Position numbers and translations under genes: made by a program. The notes below the pieces were generated by a model, which saw only the letters and a list, made by a program, of their open reading frames with translations, did not search any database and was not told where the DNA came from. Of a stretch of DNA of 64,000 nucleotides, positions 12,709 through 23,610 are shown piece after piece. Source of the stretch: Arachis hypogaea (taxonomy: Eukaryota > Streptophyta > Magnoliopsida > Fabales > Fabaceae); assembly GCF_003086295.3 (NCBI RefSeq), contig NC_092053.1:117200445-117264444 (forward strand), given 5' to 3'. Position 1 is the first letter of the stretch. Each line of letters starts with the position of its first letter.

Positions 12709-14454
12709 TGATGAGCGGATAATTTATACGCTTTTTGGCATTGTTTTTAGTATGTTTTTAGTAGGATCTAGTTACTTTTAGGGATGTTTTCATTAGTTTT
12801 TATGTTAAATTCACATTTCTGGACTTTACTCTGAGTTTGTGTTTTTTTCTGTGATTTCAGGTATTTTCTGGCTGAAATTGAGGGACTTGAGCAGAAATCA
12901 GATTCAGAGGTTGAAAAAGAACTGCTGATGCTGTTGGATTCTGACCTCCCTGCACTCAAAGTGGATTTTCTGGAGCTACAGAACTCAAAATGGTGCGCTT
13001 CCAATTGCGTTGGAAAGTAGACATCCAGGGCTTTCCAGCAATATATAATAGTCCATACTTTGGCCAAGAATTGATGACGTAAACTGGCGTTCAACGCCAG
13101 CCTTCTGCCCAAATCTGGCGTCCAGCGCCAGATAAGGATCCAAAACCAGAGTTGAACGCCCAAACTGGCACAGAAACTGGCGTTCAACTCCACAAATGGC
13201 CTCTGCACGTGTAACACTCAAGCCCAAGCCCAAGCACACACCAAGTGGGCCCCAAAAGTGGATTTATGCATCAATTACTTACTCATGTAAACCCTAGTGA
13301 CTAGTTTATTATAAATAGGACCTCTTACTATTGTATTAGGCATCCTGGATCGTATTTTGATCCTGTGATCTCGTTTAGGGGGCTGGCCATCTCGGCCATG
13401 CCTGAACCTTCACTTATGTATTTTCATACGGTAGAGTTTCTACACTCCATAGATTAAGGTGTGGAGCTCTGCTGTTCCTCAAAGATTAATGCAAAGTACT
13501 ACTGTTTTCTATTCAATTCTTCTTATTTCGCTTCTAAGATATCCATTCGCACCCAAGAACGTGATGAAGGTGATGATTATGTGTGACGCTCATCATCCTT
13601 CTCCCTTATGAACGCGTGCCTGACAAACACTTCTGTTCTACACGAAATAAGCTAGAATGAGTATCTCTTAGATCTCCTAACCAGAATCTTCGTGGCGTAA
13701 GCTAGAATGATGGCGGCATTCAAGAGAATCCGGAAAGTCTAAACCTTGTCTGTGGTATTCCGAGTAGGATTCAATGATTGAATGACTGTGACGAGCTCCT
13801 AACTCGCGATTGCAGGGCGTTAGTGACATACGCAAAAGGATAGTAAATCCTATTCCAGCATGATCGAGAACCGACAGATGAATAGCCGTGCCGTGACAGG
13901 GTGCGTGAGCATATTATTCACTGAGAGGATAAGATGAAGCCATTGACAAGGGTGATGCCTCCAGACGATTAGCCGTGCCGTGACAGGGCATTGGATCATT
14001 TTCCCGAGAGATGACCGAAAGTAGCCATTGACAGTGGTGATGTATCACAGAAAGCCAGCCATGGAAAGGAGTAAGACTGACTGGATAAAGATAGCAGGAA
14101 AGCAGAGGTTCAGAGGAACGAAAAGCATCTCCATTCGCTTATCTGAAAATCCTACCAATGAATTACATAAGTATCTCTATCCCTCTTTTATTAATTAATA
14201 TTCGAAAACATCATTATCACTTTATATCTGCCTGACTGAGATTTACAAGGTGACCATAGCTTGCTTCATACCAACAATCTCCGTGGGATTCGACCCTTAC
14301 TCACGTAAGGTATTACTTGGACGACCCAGTGCACTTGCTGGTTAGTTGTACGGAGTTGTGTCCACACATAGAGCCACAATGAAGATTCAATACAATTATA
14401 TATTGTTAATCTCACACAAGTACAAAGAACAGGACAACACAATTTCGTGCACCA
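12709..14454 (+). repeat. 5' LTR of the FIDEL/Feral-like element
   Basis: Starts TGATGAGCGGATAATTTATA and ends TTCGTGCACCA. It includes palindromes CTGGCGTTCAACGCCAG at 13084-13100 and CTGGCGTCCAGCGCCAG at 13115-13131. TTATAAATAG at about 13309-13318 is a likely TATA box. Confidence 0.93.
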
Positions 14455-14460
14455 AGTTTT

Positions 14461-14477
14461 TGGCGCCGTTGCCGGGG
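14461..14477 (+). promoter_or_regulatory. primer binding site (tRNA-Asp type)
   Basis: TGGCGCCGTTGCCGGGG lies six bases after the 5' LTR. It complements the 3' end I recall for plant tRNA-Asp including CCA, the usual primer of this group. Confidence 0.8.
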
Positions 14478-14519
14478 ATTGTTTGAGTTTGGACAACTGA
14501 CGGTTCATCTTGTTGCTCA

Positions 14520-16494
14520 GATTAGGTAATTTTATTTTTATTTTATTTTCAAAAATTTTTCAAAAAAAAATATTTCTAAAATTTTCTCATCTGTTTTCGA
14601 AAAAAAAATAAAAATGTTTTCAAAAATAAATTATTCTATGGCTTCAAAATTTTTAAGAATGAATTCTAGTGTTTCATGAAATATGTTGAATCATATCTGG
14701 CTGTAAAGCCATACCCAAACTACTTTGGGATTGGTATTCAACTAATCACTCCAGCCCATGTAATTATATGTTGCAGCCTGGCTGGCTGTAAAGCCATGTC
14801 TAAATTCATTTGGACTGAGGCTTGCAATTGGTTATCAAGAGCAAGCTAGTTGGAGCTAATCCACCTGCTACTGTTCCTGATCTACCCGCTGTTGATCCAC
14901 GATCACCTGCTGAAGCTTGGTTGGCCATTGGCCATGTCTAGTGTTTTGGACTGAAGCTTTCATTGAAAGCTTGGCTGGCTAGTGAGCCATGTCTAATTCC
15001 TGGACTGAAGCTTTAGACTAACATGGCAAGATTCCTGGAATTCATATTAAAAATTTTGGAATCCTTATTTTTCCTTTTTATTTTCGAAAAATATAAAATA
15101 AAAATCCAAAAAAATTAGAAAATCATAAAAATCAAAAATATTTTCTGTTTCTTGTTTGAGTCTTGAGTCACGTTATAAGTTTGGTGTCACTTGCATATGC
15201 ATCTTGCATTTTTCGAAAATTTCATGCATTCATAGTGTTCTTCATGATCTTCAAGTTGTTCTTGGTAAGTCTTCTTGTTTGATCTTGATGATTTTTTGTT
15301 TTGTGTCTTTTCATGTTTATCATATGCATTCTTGAAATTCTTAGTGTTTAAGCATTAAAGAATTCTAAGTTTGGTGTCTTGCATGTTTTCTTTGCATTAA
15401 AAAAATTTTTCAAAAATATGTTCTTGATGTTCATCATGATCTTCATAGTGTTCTTGGTGTTCATCTTGACATTCATAGCATTCTTGCATGCATTCATTGT
15501 TTTGATCTAAAAATTTCATGCATTGCATAATTTTCATGTTTTTCATAAAAATTTCAAAAATCAAAAAAATATCTTTCCCTTTTTCTCTCATCAAATTCGA
15601 AAATTTGAGTTGACTTTTTCAAAAAATTTTAAAATCAAAGTTGTTTCTTATGAGTCAAATCAAATTTTCAATTTGAAAATCTTATCTTTTTCAAAAATCA
15701 AATCTTTTTCAAAATTATTAGTTATTTTCGAAAATTCCAAAAAAAATATTTTTCAAAAATCTTTTTCTTATTTTTATCACAAATTTTCGAAAATAACATA
15801 ATCAATTAATGTTTTGATTCAAAAAATTTGAAGTTTGTTACTTGCTTGTTAAGAAAGATTCAAATTTTAAGTTCTAGAATCATATCTTGTGATTTCTTAT
15901 GAATCAAGTCATTAATTGAGATTTTAAAAATCAAATCTTTTTCAAAACTAATCCTATCATATCTTTTCAAAATATCTTCTTATCTTATCTTTTTCAAAAA
16001 TATCTTTTCAAAATATCTTTTCTAACTTCCTAACTTCTTATCTTTTCAAAAATTTGTTTCAACTAACTAACTAACTTTTTGTTTGTTTCTTAACTTTTTC
16101 AAAACCACCTAACTAACTCTCTCTCTCTCAATTTTCGAAAATATCTTCCATCTTTTTCAAAAATTTCTTTTTAATTAACTAATTATTTTTATTTTTTATT
16201 TTTGAATTCAAAAATTTTCGAAAAATACTAACTAATTTTCAAAAAACCAATTTTCCAAAATCACTAACTCTTTTTCAAAATAATTTTCGAAAATTATTCC
16301 TCCCCCATCTCATTCTATTTATTCATTCATGTCCTAACATCTCATCTCACATTCCAATCCTCACAGTTGTGTTTCTTCCTTTACATCACATCCTCTATCT
16401 CCCCCTCTTCTTCTACTTACAAAGGGATCCCTATACTGTGGTATAAAGGATCTCTATTATTATTATCATTTTTCTGGCCATTCTTCCTTGTCAT
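14520..16494. other. A/T-rich leader of the FIDEL/Feral-like element
   Basis: About 2 kb between primer site and gag. It is dominated by runs such as TTTTTCAAAAATC and TTTTCGAAAAT and has AAGTTTGGTGT at 15177 and 15367. Short repeats of a GCTGGCTGTAAAGCCAT type occur at 14697-14800 and again, shorter, near 14973. No coding region is recognisable. Confidence 0.6.
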
Positions 16495-18822
16495 ATGAGC
16501 AGGAGCAAGGATAAGAACATTCTTGTGGAAGCAGATCCAGAACCTGAAAGAACTCTGAAGAGAAAATTGAGAGAAGCTAAAATACAACAATCCAGAGATA
16601 ACCTTTCAGAAATTTTCGAACAGGCAGAGGAGATGGCAGGCGAAAATAATAATAATGAAAGGAGGATGCTTGGTGACTTTACTGCACTTAATTCCAATTT
16701 ACATGGAAGAAGCATCTCCATTCCTGCCATTGGAGCAAACAACTTTGAGCTGAAACCTTAATTAGTTTCTCTGATGCAGCAGAACTGCAAGTTTCATGGA
16801 CTTCCATCTGAAGATCCTTTTCAGTTCTTAACTGAATTCTTGCAGATATGTGATACTGTTAAGACTAATGGAATAGATCCTGAAGTCTACAGGCTCATGC
16901 TTTTCCCCTTTGCTGTAAGAGACAGAGCTAGATTATGGTTGGATTCTCAACCCAAAGACAGCCTGAACTCTTGGGATAAGCTGGTCACGGCTTTCTTAGC
17001 CAAGTACTTTCCTCCTCAAAAGCTGAGCAAGCTTAGAGATGATGTTCAAACCTTCAGACAGAAAGAAGGTGAATCTCTCTATGAAGCTTGGGAAAGATAC
17101 AAACAGTTGACCAAAAAGTGTCCTTCTGACATGCTTTCAGAATGGACCATCCTGGATATATTCTATGATGGTTTATCTGAGCTATCAAAGATGTCACTGG
17201 ACACTTCTGCAGGTGGATCCATTCACCTAAAGAAAACGCCTGCAGAAGCTCAAGAACTCATTGACATGGTTGCTAATAACCAGTTCATGTACACTTCTGA
17301 AAGGAATCCTGTGAGTAATGGGACACCTATGAAGAAGGGAGTTCTTGAAGTTGATACTCTGAATGCCATATTGGCTCAGAATAAAATATTGACTCAGCAA
17401 GTCAATATGATCTCTCAGAGTCTGAATGGAATGCAAGCTGCATCCAACAGTACTCAAGAGGCATCTTCTGAAGAAGAAGCCTATGATCCTGAGAACCCTG
17501 CAATAGCAGAGGTAAATTACTTAGGTGAACCTTATGGAAACACCTATAACTCAACATGGAGAAATCATTCAAATTTCTCATGGAAGGATCAAAAGCCTCA
17601 ACAAGGCTTTAATAATGGTGGAAGAAACAGGTTTAGCAATAGCAAGCCTTTTCCATCATCAACTCAGCAACAGACAGAGAACTCTGAACAAAATGCTTCT
17701 AATTTAGCAAATCTAGTCTCTGATCTATCTAAGGCCACTGTAAGTTTCATGAATGAAACAAGGTCTTCCATTAGAAATTTGGAAGCACAAGTGGGCCAGT
17801 TGAGTAAAAGGATCACTGAAATCCCTCCTAGTACTCTCCCAAGCAATACAGAAGAGAACCCAAAAGGAGAGTGCAAGGCCATTGACATAAGTGCCATGGC
17901 CGAACCTATGAGGAGAGGAGAGGACGTGAATCCCAAGGAGGAAGACCTCCTGGGACGTCCAGTGATCAATAAGGAGCTTCCCTCTGGGGAATCAAAGGAC
18001 TCTGAGGCTCATCTAGAGACCATAGAGATTCCATTGAACCTCCTTATGCCCTTCATGAGCTCTGATGAGTATTCCTCTTCTGAAGAGAATGAGGATGTCA
18101 CTGAAGAGCAAACTGCCAAGTTTCTTGGTGCAATCATGAAGCTGAATGCCAAATTATTTGGCATTGATGCTTGGGAAGTTGAACCTCCCTTGTTCATCAA
18201 TGAACTAAGTGATCTGGATCAACTGACATTGCCTCAGAAGAGACAGGATCCTGGAAAGTTCATAATACCTTGTACCATAGGCACCATGATCTTTAAGGCT
18301 CTGTGTGACCTTGGTTCAGGAATAAACCTCATGCCCCTCTCTGTAATAGAGAAACTGGGAATCTATGGGGTGCAAGCTGCTAAAATCTCACTGGAGATGG
18401 CAGACAGCTCAAGAAGACAGGCTTATGGACAAGTAGAAGATGTATTAGTAAAGGTTGAGGGCCTTTACATACCTACTGATTTCATAGTCCTGGATACTGG
18501 AAAGGAAGAGGATGAATCCATCATCCTAGGAAGACCTTTCCTGGCCACAGCAAGAGCTGTGATTGATGTTGACAGAGGTGAAATAGTCCTTCAATGGAAT
18601 GAGAACTCCCTTGTATTCAAAACTCAAGGGTCTCCCTCTGCAACCATGGAGAGGAAGCAGAAAAAGCTTCTCTCCAAGCAGAGTCAACCAGAGCCCCCAC
18701 AGTCAAACTCTAAGTTTGGTGTTGGGAGGCCACAACCAAACTCTAAGTTTGGTGTTGAACTCCCATATCCAAACTCTAAGTTTGGTGTTGGAGAGTCTCA
18801 ACAAAGCTCTGCACATCTGTGA
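16495..18822 (+). pseudogene. gag-protease ORF of the FIDEL/Feral-like element, one in-frame stop
   Basis: ATG 16495 opens a frame that is stopped once by TAA (16759-16761, one transition from CAA) and then runs to 18822. The second part is 682 codons. A retrotransposon gag domain covers its residues about 20-130 (FHGLPSEDPFQFLTEFLQIC, and a YEAWERYKQL stretch). A hydrophilic linker rich in Asn, Ser and Gln follows. A pepsin-type aspartic protease sits at about residues 490-620, with CDLGSGINLMP as active-site loop (Asp-Leu-Gly in place of Asp-Thr/Ser-Gly, common in this group) and IILGRPFLATA. The tail is made of three repeats of a PNSKFGV unit encoded by the AAGTTTGGTGT repeat. No RT follows. 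Confidence 0.88.
18712..18788 (+). repeat. three tandem copies of the AAGTTTGGTGT motif at the end of gag-protease
   Basis: Copies lie at 18712, 18745 and 18778, an exact 33-bp period, so the protein reads an 11-residue repeat. Further copies of the 11-mer lie at 15177, 15367, 19499 and 20955, giving seven in the element. The last directly precedes the 3' LTR. Confidence 0.9.
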
Positions 18823-19025
18823 GGCTCCATGAGAGCCCACTGTCAAGCTATTGACATTAAAGAAGCGCTTGTTGGGAGGCAACCCAATGTTTATCTAATT
18901 CTTATTTTTATTGTTTTTCATATTTTCTTAGGTTCATGATCATGTGGAGTCACAAAATAAATATAAAAATTGAAAACGGAATCAAAAACAGCAGAAGAAA
19001 AATCACACCCTGGAGGAGCATCTGT

Positions 19026-19165
19026 CTGGCGTTCAAACGCCAGAACAGAGCATAGTTCTGGCAGTGAACGCCCAGAATGGGGGCATCCTGGCGTTCAACG
19101 CCAGAAAAGACAGCAAAGGGGCGTTGAACGCCCAAAATAGGCACCAACCTGGCGCTGAACGCCCA
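19026..19165 (+). repeat. array of palindromes related to those in the LTR
   Basis: CTGGCGTTCAAACGCCAG (19026-19043), CTGGCGTTCAACGCCAG (19088-19104), GGGCGTTGAACGCCC (19119-19133) and an imperfect copy near 19149-19166 follow one another every 30 to 60 bases. The second is identical to the LTR palindrome. Confidence 0.9.
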
Positions 19166-19474
19166 GAGTTGTGTGCAAGGGCATTTTACATGCCTAAATT
19201 GGTGCAGGGATGTAAATGCCTTGACACCTCAGGATCTGTGGACCCCACAGGATCATCTCAGGATCTGTGGACCCCACAGTATCCCCACCTACCTCATCAT
19301 CTCTCTTCCCATTCATGATCATCCCTTCTACTTTCCATTTACCACTCACATCCATACACCCACTACCTTCAAAATTCAAGATCTCTCTCTCACCCAATCC
19401 CACCCATATGGCCGAATACACATTCCCATCCATCTCCTCCATATATCCTTCTTATTCTTCTTTTCTTTCTTCTT

Positions 19475-19509
19475 TTGCTCGAGGGCGAGCAACATTCTAA
19501 GTTTGGTGT
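19475..19509 (+). other. hairpin plus AAGTTTGGTGT module, internal copy
   Basis: TTGCTCG, loop AGGG and CGAGCAA form a perfect 7-bp stem (19475-19492). Six bases later comes AAGTTTGGTGT (19499-19509). The same layout recurs at 20931, 27251 and 28664. Confidence 0.85.
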
Positions 19510-19612
19510 GGTAAAAGCATAGCTTTTTTGTTTTTTTTCCATAACCATTGATGGCACCTAAGGCCAGAGAAACCTCTAGAAAGAGGAAAGGGAAGACAAA
19601 AGCTTCCATCAA

Positions 19613-19659
19613 GGGTCTATAACTCAGTGGTAGAACATTTGACTGCAAATCAAGAGATC
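19613..19659 (+). other. tRNA-Cys-like 5' segment
   Basis: The stretch starting GGGTCTATAACTCAGTGG and containing TTTGACTGCAAATCAAGAG matches the acceptor, D-arm and anticodon-arm half of plant tRNA-Cys(GCA) as I remember it, with about five C/T or G/A changes over 47 bases. The T-arm half is not recognisable, so this is not a working tRNA gene. It lies just after a short ORF start (ATG 19551). Confidence 0.6.
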
Positions 19660-19881
19660 CCTGAGATACCTCAGGGGATACATTTTCTTCCACACAATTA
19701 TTGGAAGCAACTAAGGGTGGAACATCAAGAGCACTCCATCATCCTTCATGAAATCAAAGAAGATCTAAAAGCAATGAAGGAGGAGCAGCAAAGACAAGGA
19801 AGAGACATAGAAGAGCTCAAGGACATCACTAAGGTGGATTCATTCCTTGTTCTTATTTTCTCTGTTTTTCGTTTTCTATGA

Positions 19882-20930
19882 TATGTGCTTATCTATGTTT
19901 GTGCCTCCATTACATGATCATTAGTAGTTAGTAACTTTGTCTTAAAGATATGAATGTCCTATGAATCCATCACCTCTCTTAAATGAAAAATGTTTTAATT
20001 CAAAAGAACAAGAATTACATGAGTTTCGAATTTATCCTTGAACTTAGTTTAATTATATTGATGTGGTGACAATGCTTCTTGTTTTCTGAATGTATGCTTG
20101 AACAGTGCATATGTCTTTTTAAAGTTGTTGTTTAAGAATGTTAAATATGTTGGCTCTTGAAAGAATGATGACTAGGAGACATGTTATTTGATAATCTGAA
20201 AAATCATAAAAATGATTCTTGAAGCAAGAAAAAGCAGCAAAGAGCAAAGCTTGCAGAAAAAAAAAAGAGAAAAAAAAGGGGGCGAAAAAAAAAATAGAAA
20301 AAAAAATAGAAAGAAAAAGAAAAAGCAAGCAGAAAAAGCCAATAACCCTTAAAACCAAAAGGCAAGGGCAAATAAAAAGGATCCCAAGGCTTTGAGCATC
20401 AGTGGATAGGAGGGCCTAAAGGAATAAAATCCTGGTCTAAGCGGCTAAACCAAGCTGTCCCTAACCATGTGCTTGTGGCGTGTAGGTGTCAAGTGAAAAC
20501 TTGAGACTGAGTGGTTAAAGTCAAGGTCCAAAGCAAAAGAAGAGTGTGCTTAAGAACCCTGGACACCTCTAAATTGGGGACTTTAGCAAAGCTGAGTCAC
20601 AATCTGAAAAGGTTCACCCAATTATGTGTCTGTGGCATTTATGTATCCGGTAGTAATACTGGAAAACAAAGTGCTTAGCGCCACGGCCAAGACTCATAAA
20701 ATAGCTGTGTTCAAGAATCATCATACTGAACTAGGAGAATCAATAACACTATCTGAACTCTGAGTTCCTATAGATGCCAATCATTCTGAACCTCAATGGA
20801 TAAAGTGAGATGCCAAAACTATTCAAGAGGCAAAAAGCTATAAGTCCCGCTCATATGATTGAAACTATGTTTCATTGATAGTTTGGAATTTATAGTATAT
20901 TCTCTTCTTTTTATCCTATTTGATTTTCAG
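19882..20930 (+). other. non-coding 3' region of the FIDEL/Feral-like element
   Basis: About 1 kb with no gene. A purine-rich block of A and G runs is at 20224-20345. Several phrases such as GTGCTTGTGGCGTGTAGG and ATGTGTCTGTGGC look like diverged repeats of one unit. Confidence 0.55.
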
Positions 20931-20967
20931 TTGCTTGGGGACAAGCAACAATTTAAGTTTGGTGTTG
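20931..20967 (+). promoter_or_regulatory. hairpin plus AAGTTTGGTGT module next to the 3' LTR
   Basis: TTGCTTG, loop GGGA and CAAGCAA (20931-20948), six bases, then AAGTTTGGTGT (20955-20965), two bases before the 3' LTR. By position the last part is the region where plus-strand synthesis would be primed. Confidence 0.85.
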
Positions 20968-22711
20968 TGATGAGCGGATAATTTATACGCTTTTTGGCAT
21001 TGTTTTTAGTATGTTTTTAGTAGGATCTAGTTACTTTTAGGGATGTTTTCATTAGTTTTTATGTTAAATTCACATTTCTGGACTTTACTATGAGTTTGTG
21101 TGTTTTTCTGTGATTTCAGGTATTTTCTGGCTGAAATTGAGGGACTTGAGCAGAAATCAGATTCAGAGGTTGAAAAAAGACTGCTGATGCTGTTGGATTC
21201 TGACCTCCCTGCACTCAAAGTGGATTTTCTGGAGCTACAGAACTCAAAATGGAGCGCTTCCAATTGCGTTGGAAAGTAGACATCCAGGCTTTCCAGCAAT
21301 ATATAATAGTCCATACTTTGGCCAAGAATTGACGACGTAAACTGGCGTTCAACGCCAGCCTTCTGCCCAAATCTGGCGTCCAGCGCCAGATAAGGATCCA
21401 AAACCAGAGTTGAACGCCCAAACTGGCACAGAAACTGGCGTTCAACTCCACAAATGGCCTCTACACGTGTAACACTCAAGCCCAAGCCCAAGCACACACC
21501 AAGTGGGCCCCAGAAGTGGATTTATGCATCAATTACTTACTCATGTAAACCCTAGTGACTAGTTTATTATAAATAGGACCTCTTACTATTGTATTAGGCA
21601 TCCTGGATCGTATTTTGATCCTGTGATCTTGTTTAGGGGCTGGCCATCTCGGCCATGCCTGAACCTTCACTTATGTATTTTCATACGGTAGAGTTTCTAC
21701 ACTCCATAGATTAAGGTGTGGAGCTCTGCTGTTCCTCAAAGATTAATGCAAAGTACTACTGTTTTCTATTCAATTCTTCTTATTTCGCTTCTAAGATATC
21801 CATTCGCACCCAAGAACGTGATGAAGGTGATGATTATGTGTGACGCTCATCATCCTTCTCCCTTATGAACGTGTGCCTGACAAACACTTATGTTCTACAC
21901 GAAATAAGCTAGAATGAGTATCTCTTAGATCTCCTAACCAGAATCTTCGTGGCGTAAGCTAGAATGATGGCGGCATTCAAGAGAATCCGGAAAGTCTAAA
22001 CCTTGTCTGTGGTATTCCGAGTAGGATTCAATGATTGAATGACTGTGACGAGCTCCTAACTCGCGATTGCAGGGCGTTAGTGACATACGCAAAAGGATAG
22101 TAAATCCTATTCCAGCATGATCGAGAACCGACAGATGAATAGCCGTGCCGTGACAGGGTGCGTGAGCATATTATTCACTGAGAGGATAAGATGAAGCCAT
22201 TGACAAGGGTGATGCGTCCAGACGATTAGCCATGCCGTGACAGGGCATTGGATCATTTTCCCGAGAGATGACCGAAAGTAGCCATTGACAGTGGTGATGT
22301 ATCACAGAAAGCCAACCATGGAAAGGAGTAAGACTGACTGGATGAAGATAGCAGGAAAGCAGAGGTTCAGAGGAACGAAAAGCATCTCCATTCGCTTATC
22401 TGAAAATCCTACCAATGAATTACATAAGTATCTCTATCCCTCTTTTATTAATTAATATTCGAAAACATCATTATCACTTTATATCTGCCTGACTGAGATT
22501 TACAAGGTGACCATAGCTTGCTTCATACCAACAATCTCCGTGGGATTCGACCCTTACTCACGTAAGGTATTACTTGGACGACCCAGTGCACTTGCTGGTT
22601 AGTTGTACGGAGTTGTGTCCACACATAGAGCCACAATGAGGATTCAATACAATTATATATTGTTAATCTCACACAAGTACAAAGAACTGGACAACACAAT
22701 TTCGTGCACCA
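20968..22711 (+). repeat. 3' LTR of the FIDEL/Feral-like element
   Basis: Near-identical to 12709-14454, with the same palindromes at 21342-21358 and 21373-21389. It is followed by TSD GTGTT (22712-22716). Confidence 0.93.
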
Positions 22712-23610
22712 GTGTTCTCTTGGCACTTGACGCATTTTCTTACGAATTCTCTGGAGACCTTCATCATCAATGGCCAGTAATACCCTGCTCTAATGAGCTT
22801 TCTTGCTAAAGCTTTGCCCCCGATGTGGTGACCACAGCACCCCTCGTGGACCTCTCTAAGCACATAGTCTGTTTGATCGGGATGCAGGCATTTCAATAAA
22901 GGTTGGCTGATCCCTTTTTTAAACAACTGGCCCTGTATGATTGCATACTTGGCCGCTTCCCGCCTTATCGTTTTGGCCAGCTTGTCGTCGCTGGGGAGCC
23001 TCGCCTTCTCCAGAAAATCAACGATCGGGTCCATCCAAGAGGGTTCTGATTGAGTCAGTTGCAAGACCACAGCTGGTTCCTTAACTAAACCCTGAATGAG
23101 AGACTGGTTACCTGCCCCTGGTTTTGTGCTTGCTAGCTTGGACAGGAGGTCTACCCGTGTGTTCTTTTCTCTTGAAACGTGTTGGATCGTGACCTCCTCG
23201 AATTGTTTGCTCAACTCTTTGACCTTCTCCAGATACTTCTGTAACAGTGGATCTCTGGCTTGGTAGGTCCCATTGACCTGAGAGGTAACGACCTGCGAGT
23301 CACTGCATACCTCTATCCTTGTGGCCCCGACCTCCCTAGCCAGGATTAAGCCGCCCAGAAGGGCCTCGTACTCCGATTGGTTGTTTGACACCGGAAACTC
23401 GAACTTGATCAATTGTTCATATATGACCTCGGCTGGGCTTTCCAAGATGATTCCGGCTCCTCCGAACGTTTGGATGGAAGCCCCGTCTACGTGGAGCTTC
23501 CATCGTATGCTCGTCGCCTCGGTTGGGTCTCCCGTTACTTCTTCCAAGAAATCGGCCATGGCCTGCGCTTTAATCGCATGCCTGGGTTCATATTGCAAGT
23601 CATACTAGGA
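22712..23610 (-). pseudogene. pol: RNase H and integrase zinc-binding region
   Basis: Read leftward, an RNase H domain (KLHVDGAS, NNQSEYEALLGGL, CSDSQVV) is followed by an integrase H2C2 finger (H-HHIGGK region and CVKCQ). The frame is open over this stretch and is cut at 22712 by the nested element; pol resumes at 12708. The RNase H Asp and Glu residues are visible. Confidence 0.9.

Larger units (their letters stand above)
12709..22711 (+). mobile_element. non-autonomous Ty3/gypsy LTR element (FIDEL/Feral-like)
   Basis: Size 10,003 bp. LTRs are 12709-14454 and 20968-22711, with TG...CA ends and TSD GTGTT. The interior has a tRNA-Asp-type primer site, an A/T-rich leader of about 2 kb, one gag-protease ORF, and about 2 kb of non-coding DNA. 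No RT, RNase H or integrase is present, so it must borrow them from another element. I count roughly 17 differences between the LTRs by eye (about 1%), so it is young. It lies in the opposite orientation to its host element. The family name rests on my memory of Arachis repeats, not on a search. Confidence 0.93.

Noticed and set aside
13084..13200. Palindromes in the LTR read as a CRISPR array
   Set aside because: Units are few, irregularly spaced and variable, lie within LTRs of a plant retrotransposon, and no cas gene exists here.
15523..15801. 92-codon Phe/Lys-rich ORF in the LTR element leader
   Set aside because: It arises from AT-rich TTTTTCAAAAATC repeats and has no protein-like composition.
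18950..19514. Overlapping short ORFs around the palindrome array
   Set aside because: They follow from the repeat units and a pyrimidine-rich tract; none continues the gag-protease frame or shows a domain.
19613..19690. Functional tRNA-Cys gene
   Set aside because: The T-arm and 3' acceptor half are not recognisable, so only a tRNA-like fragment is reported.
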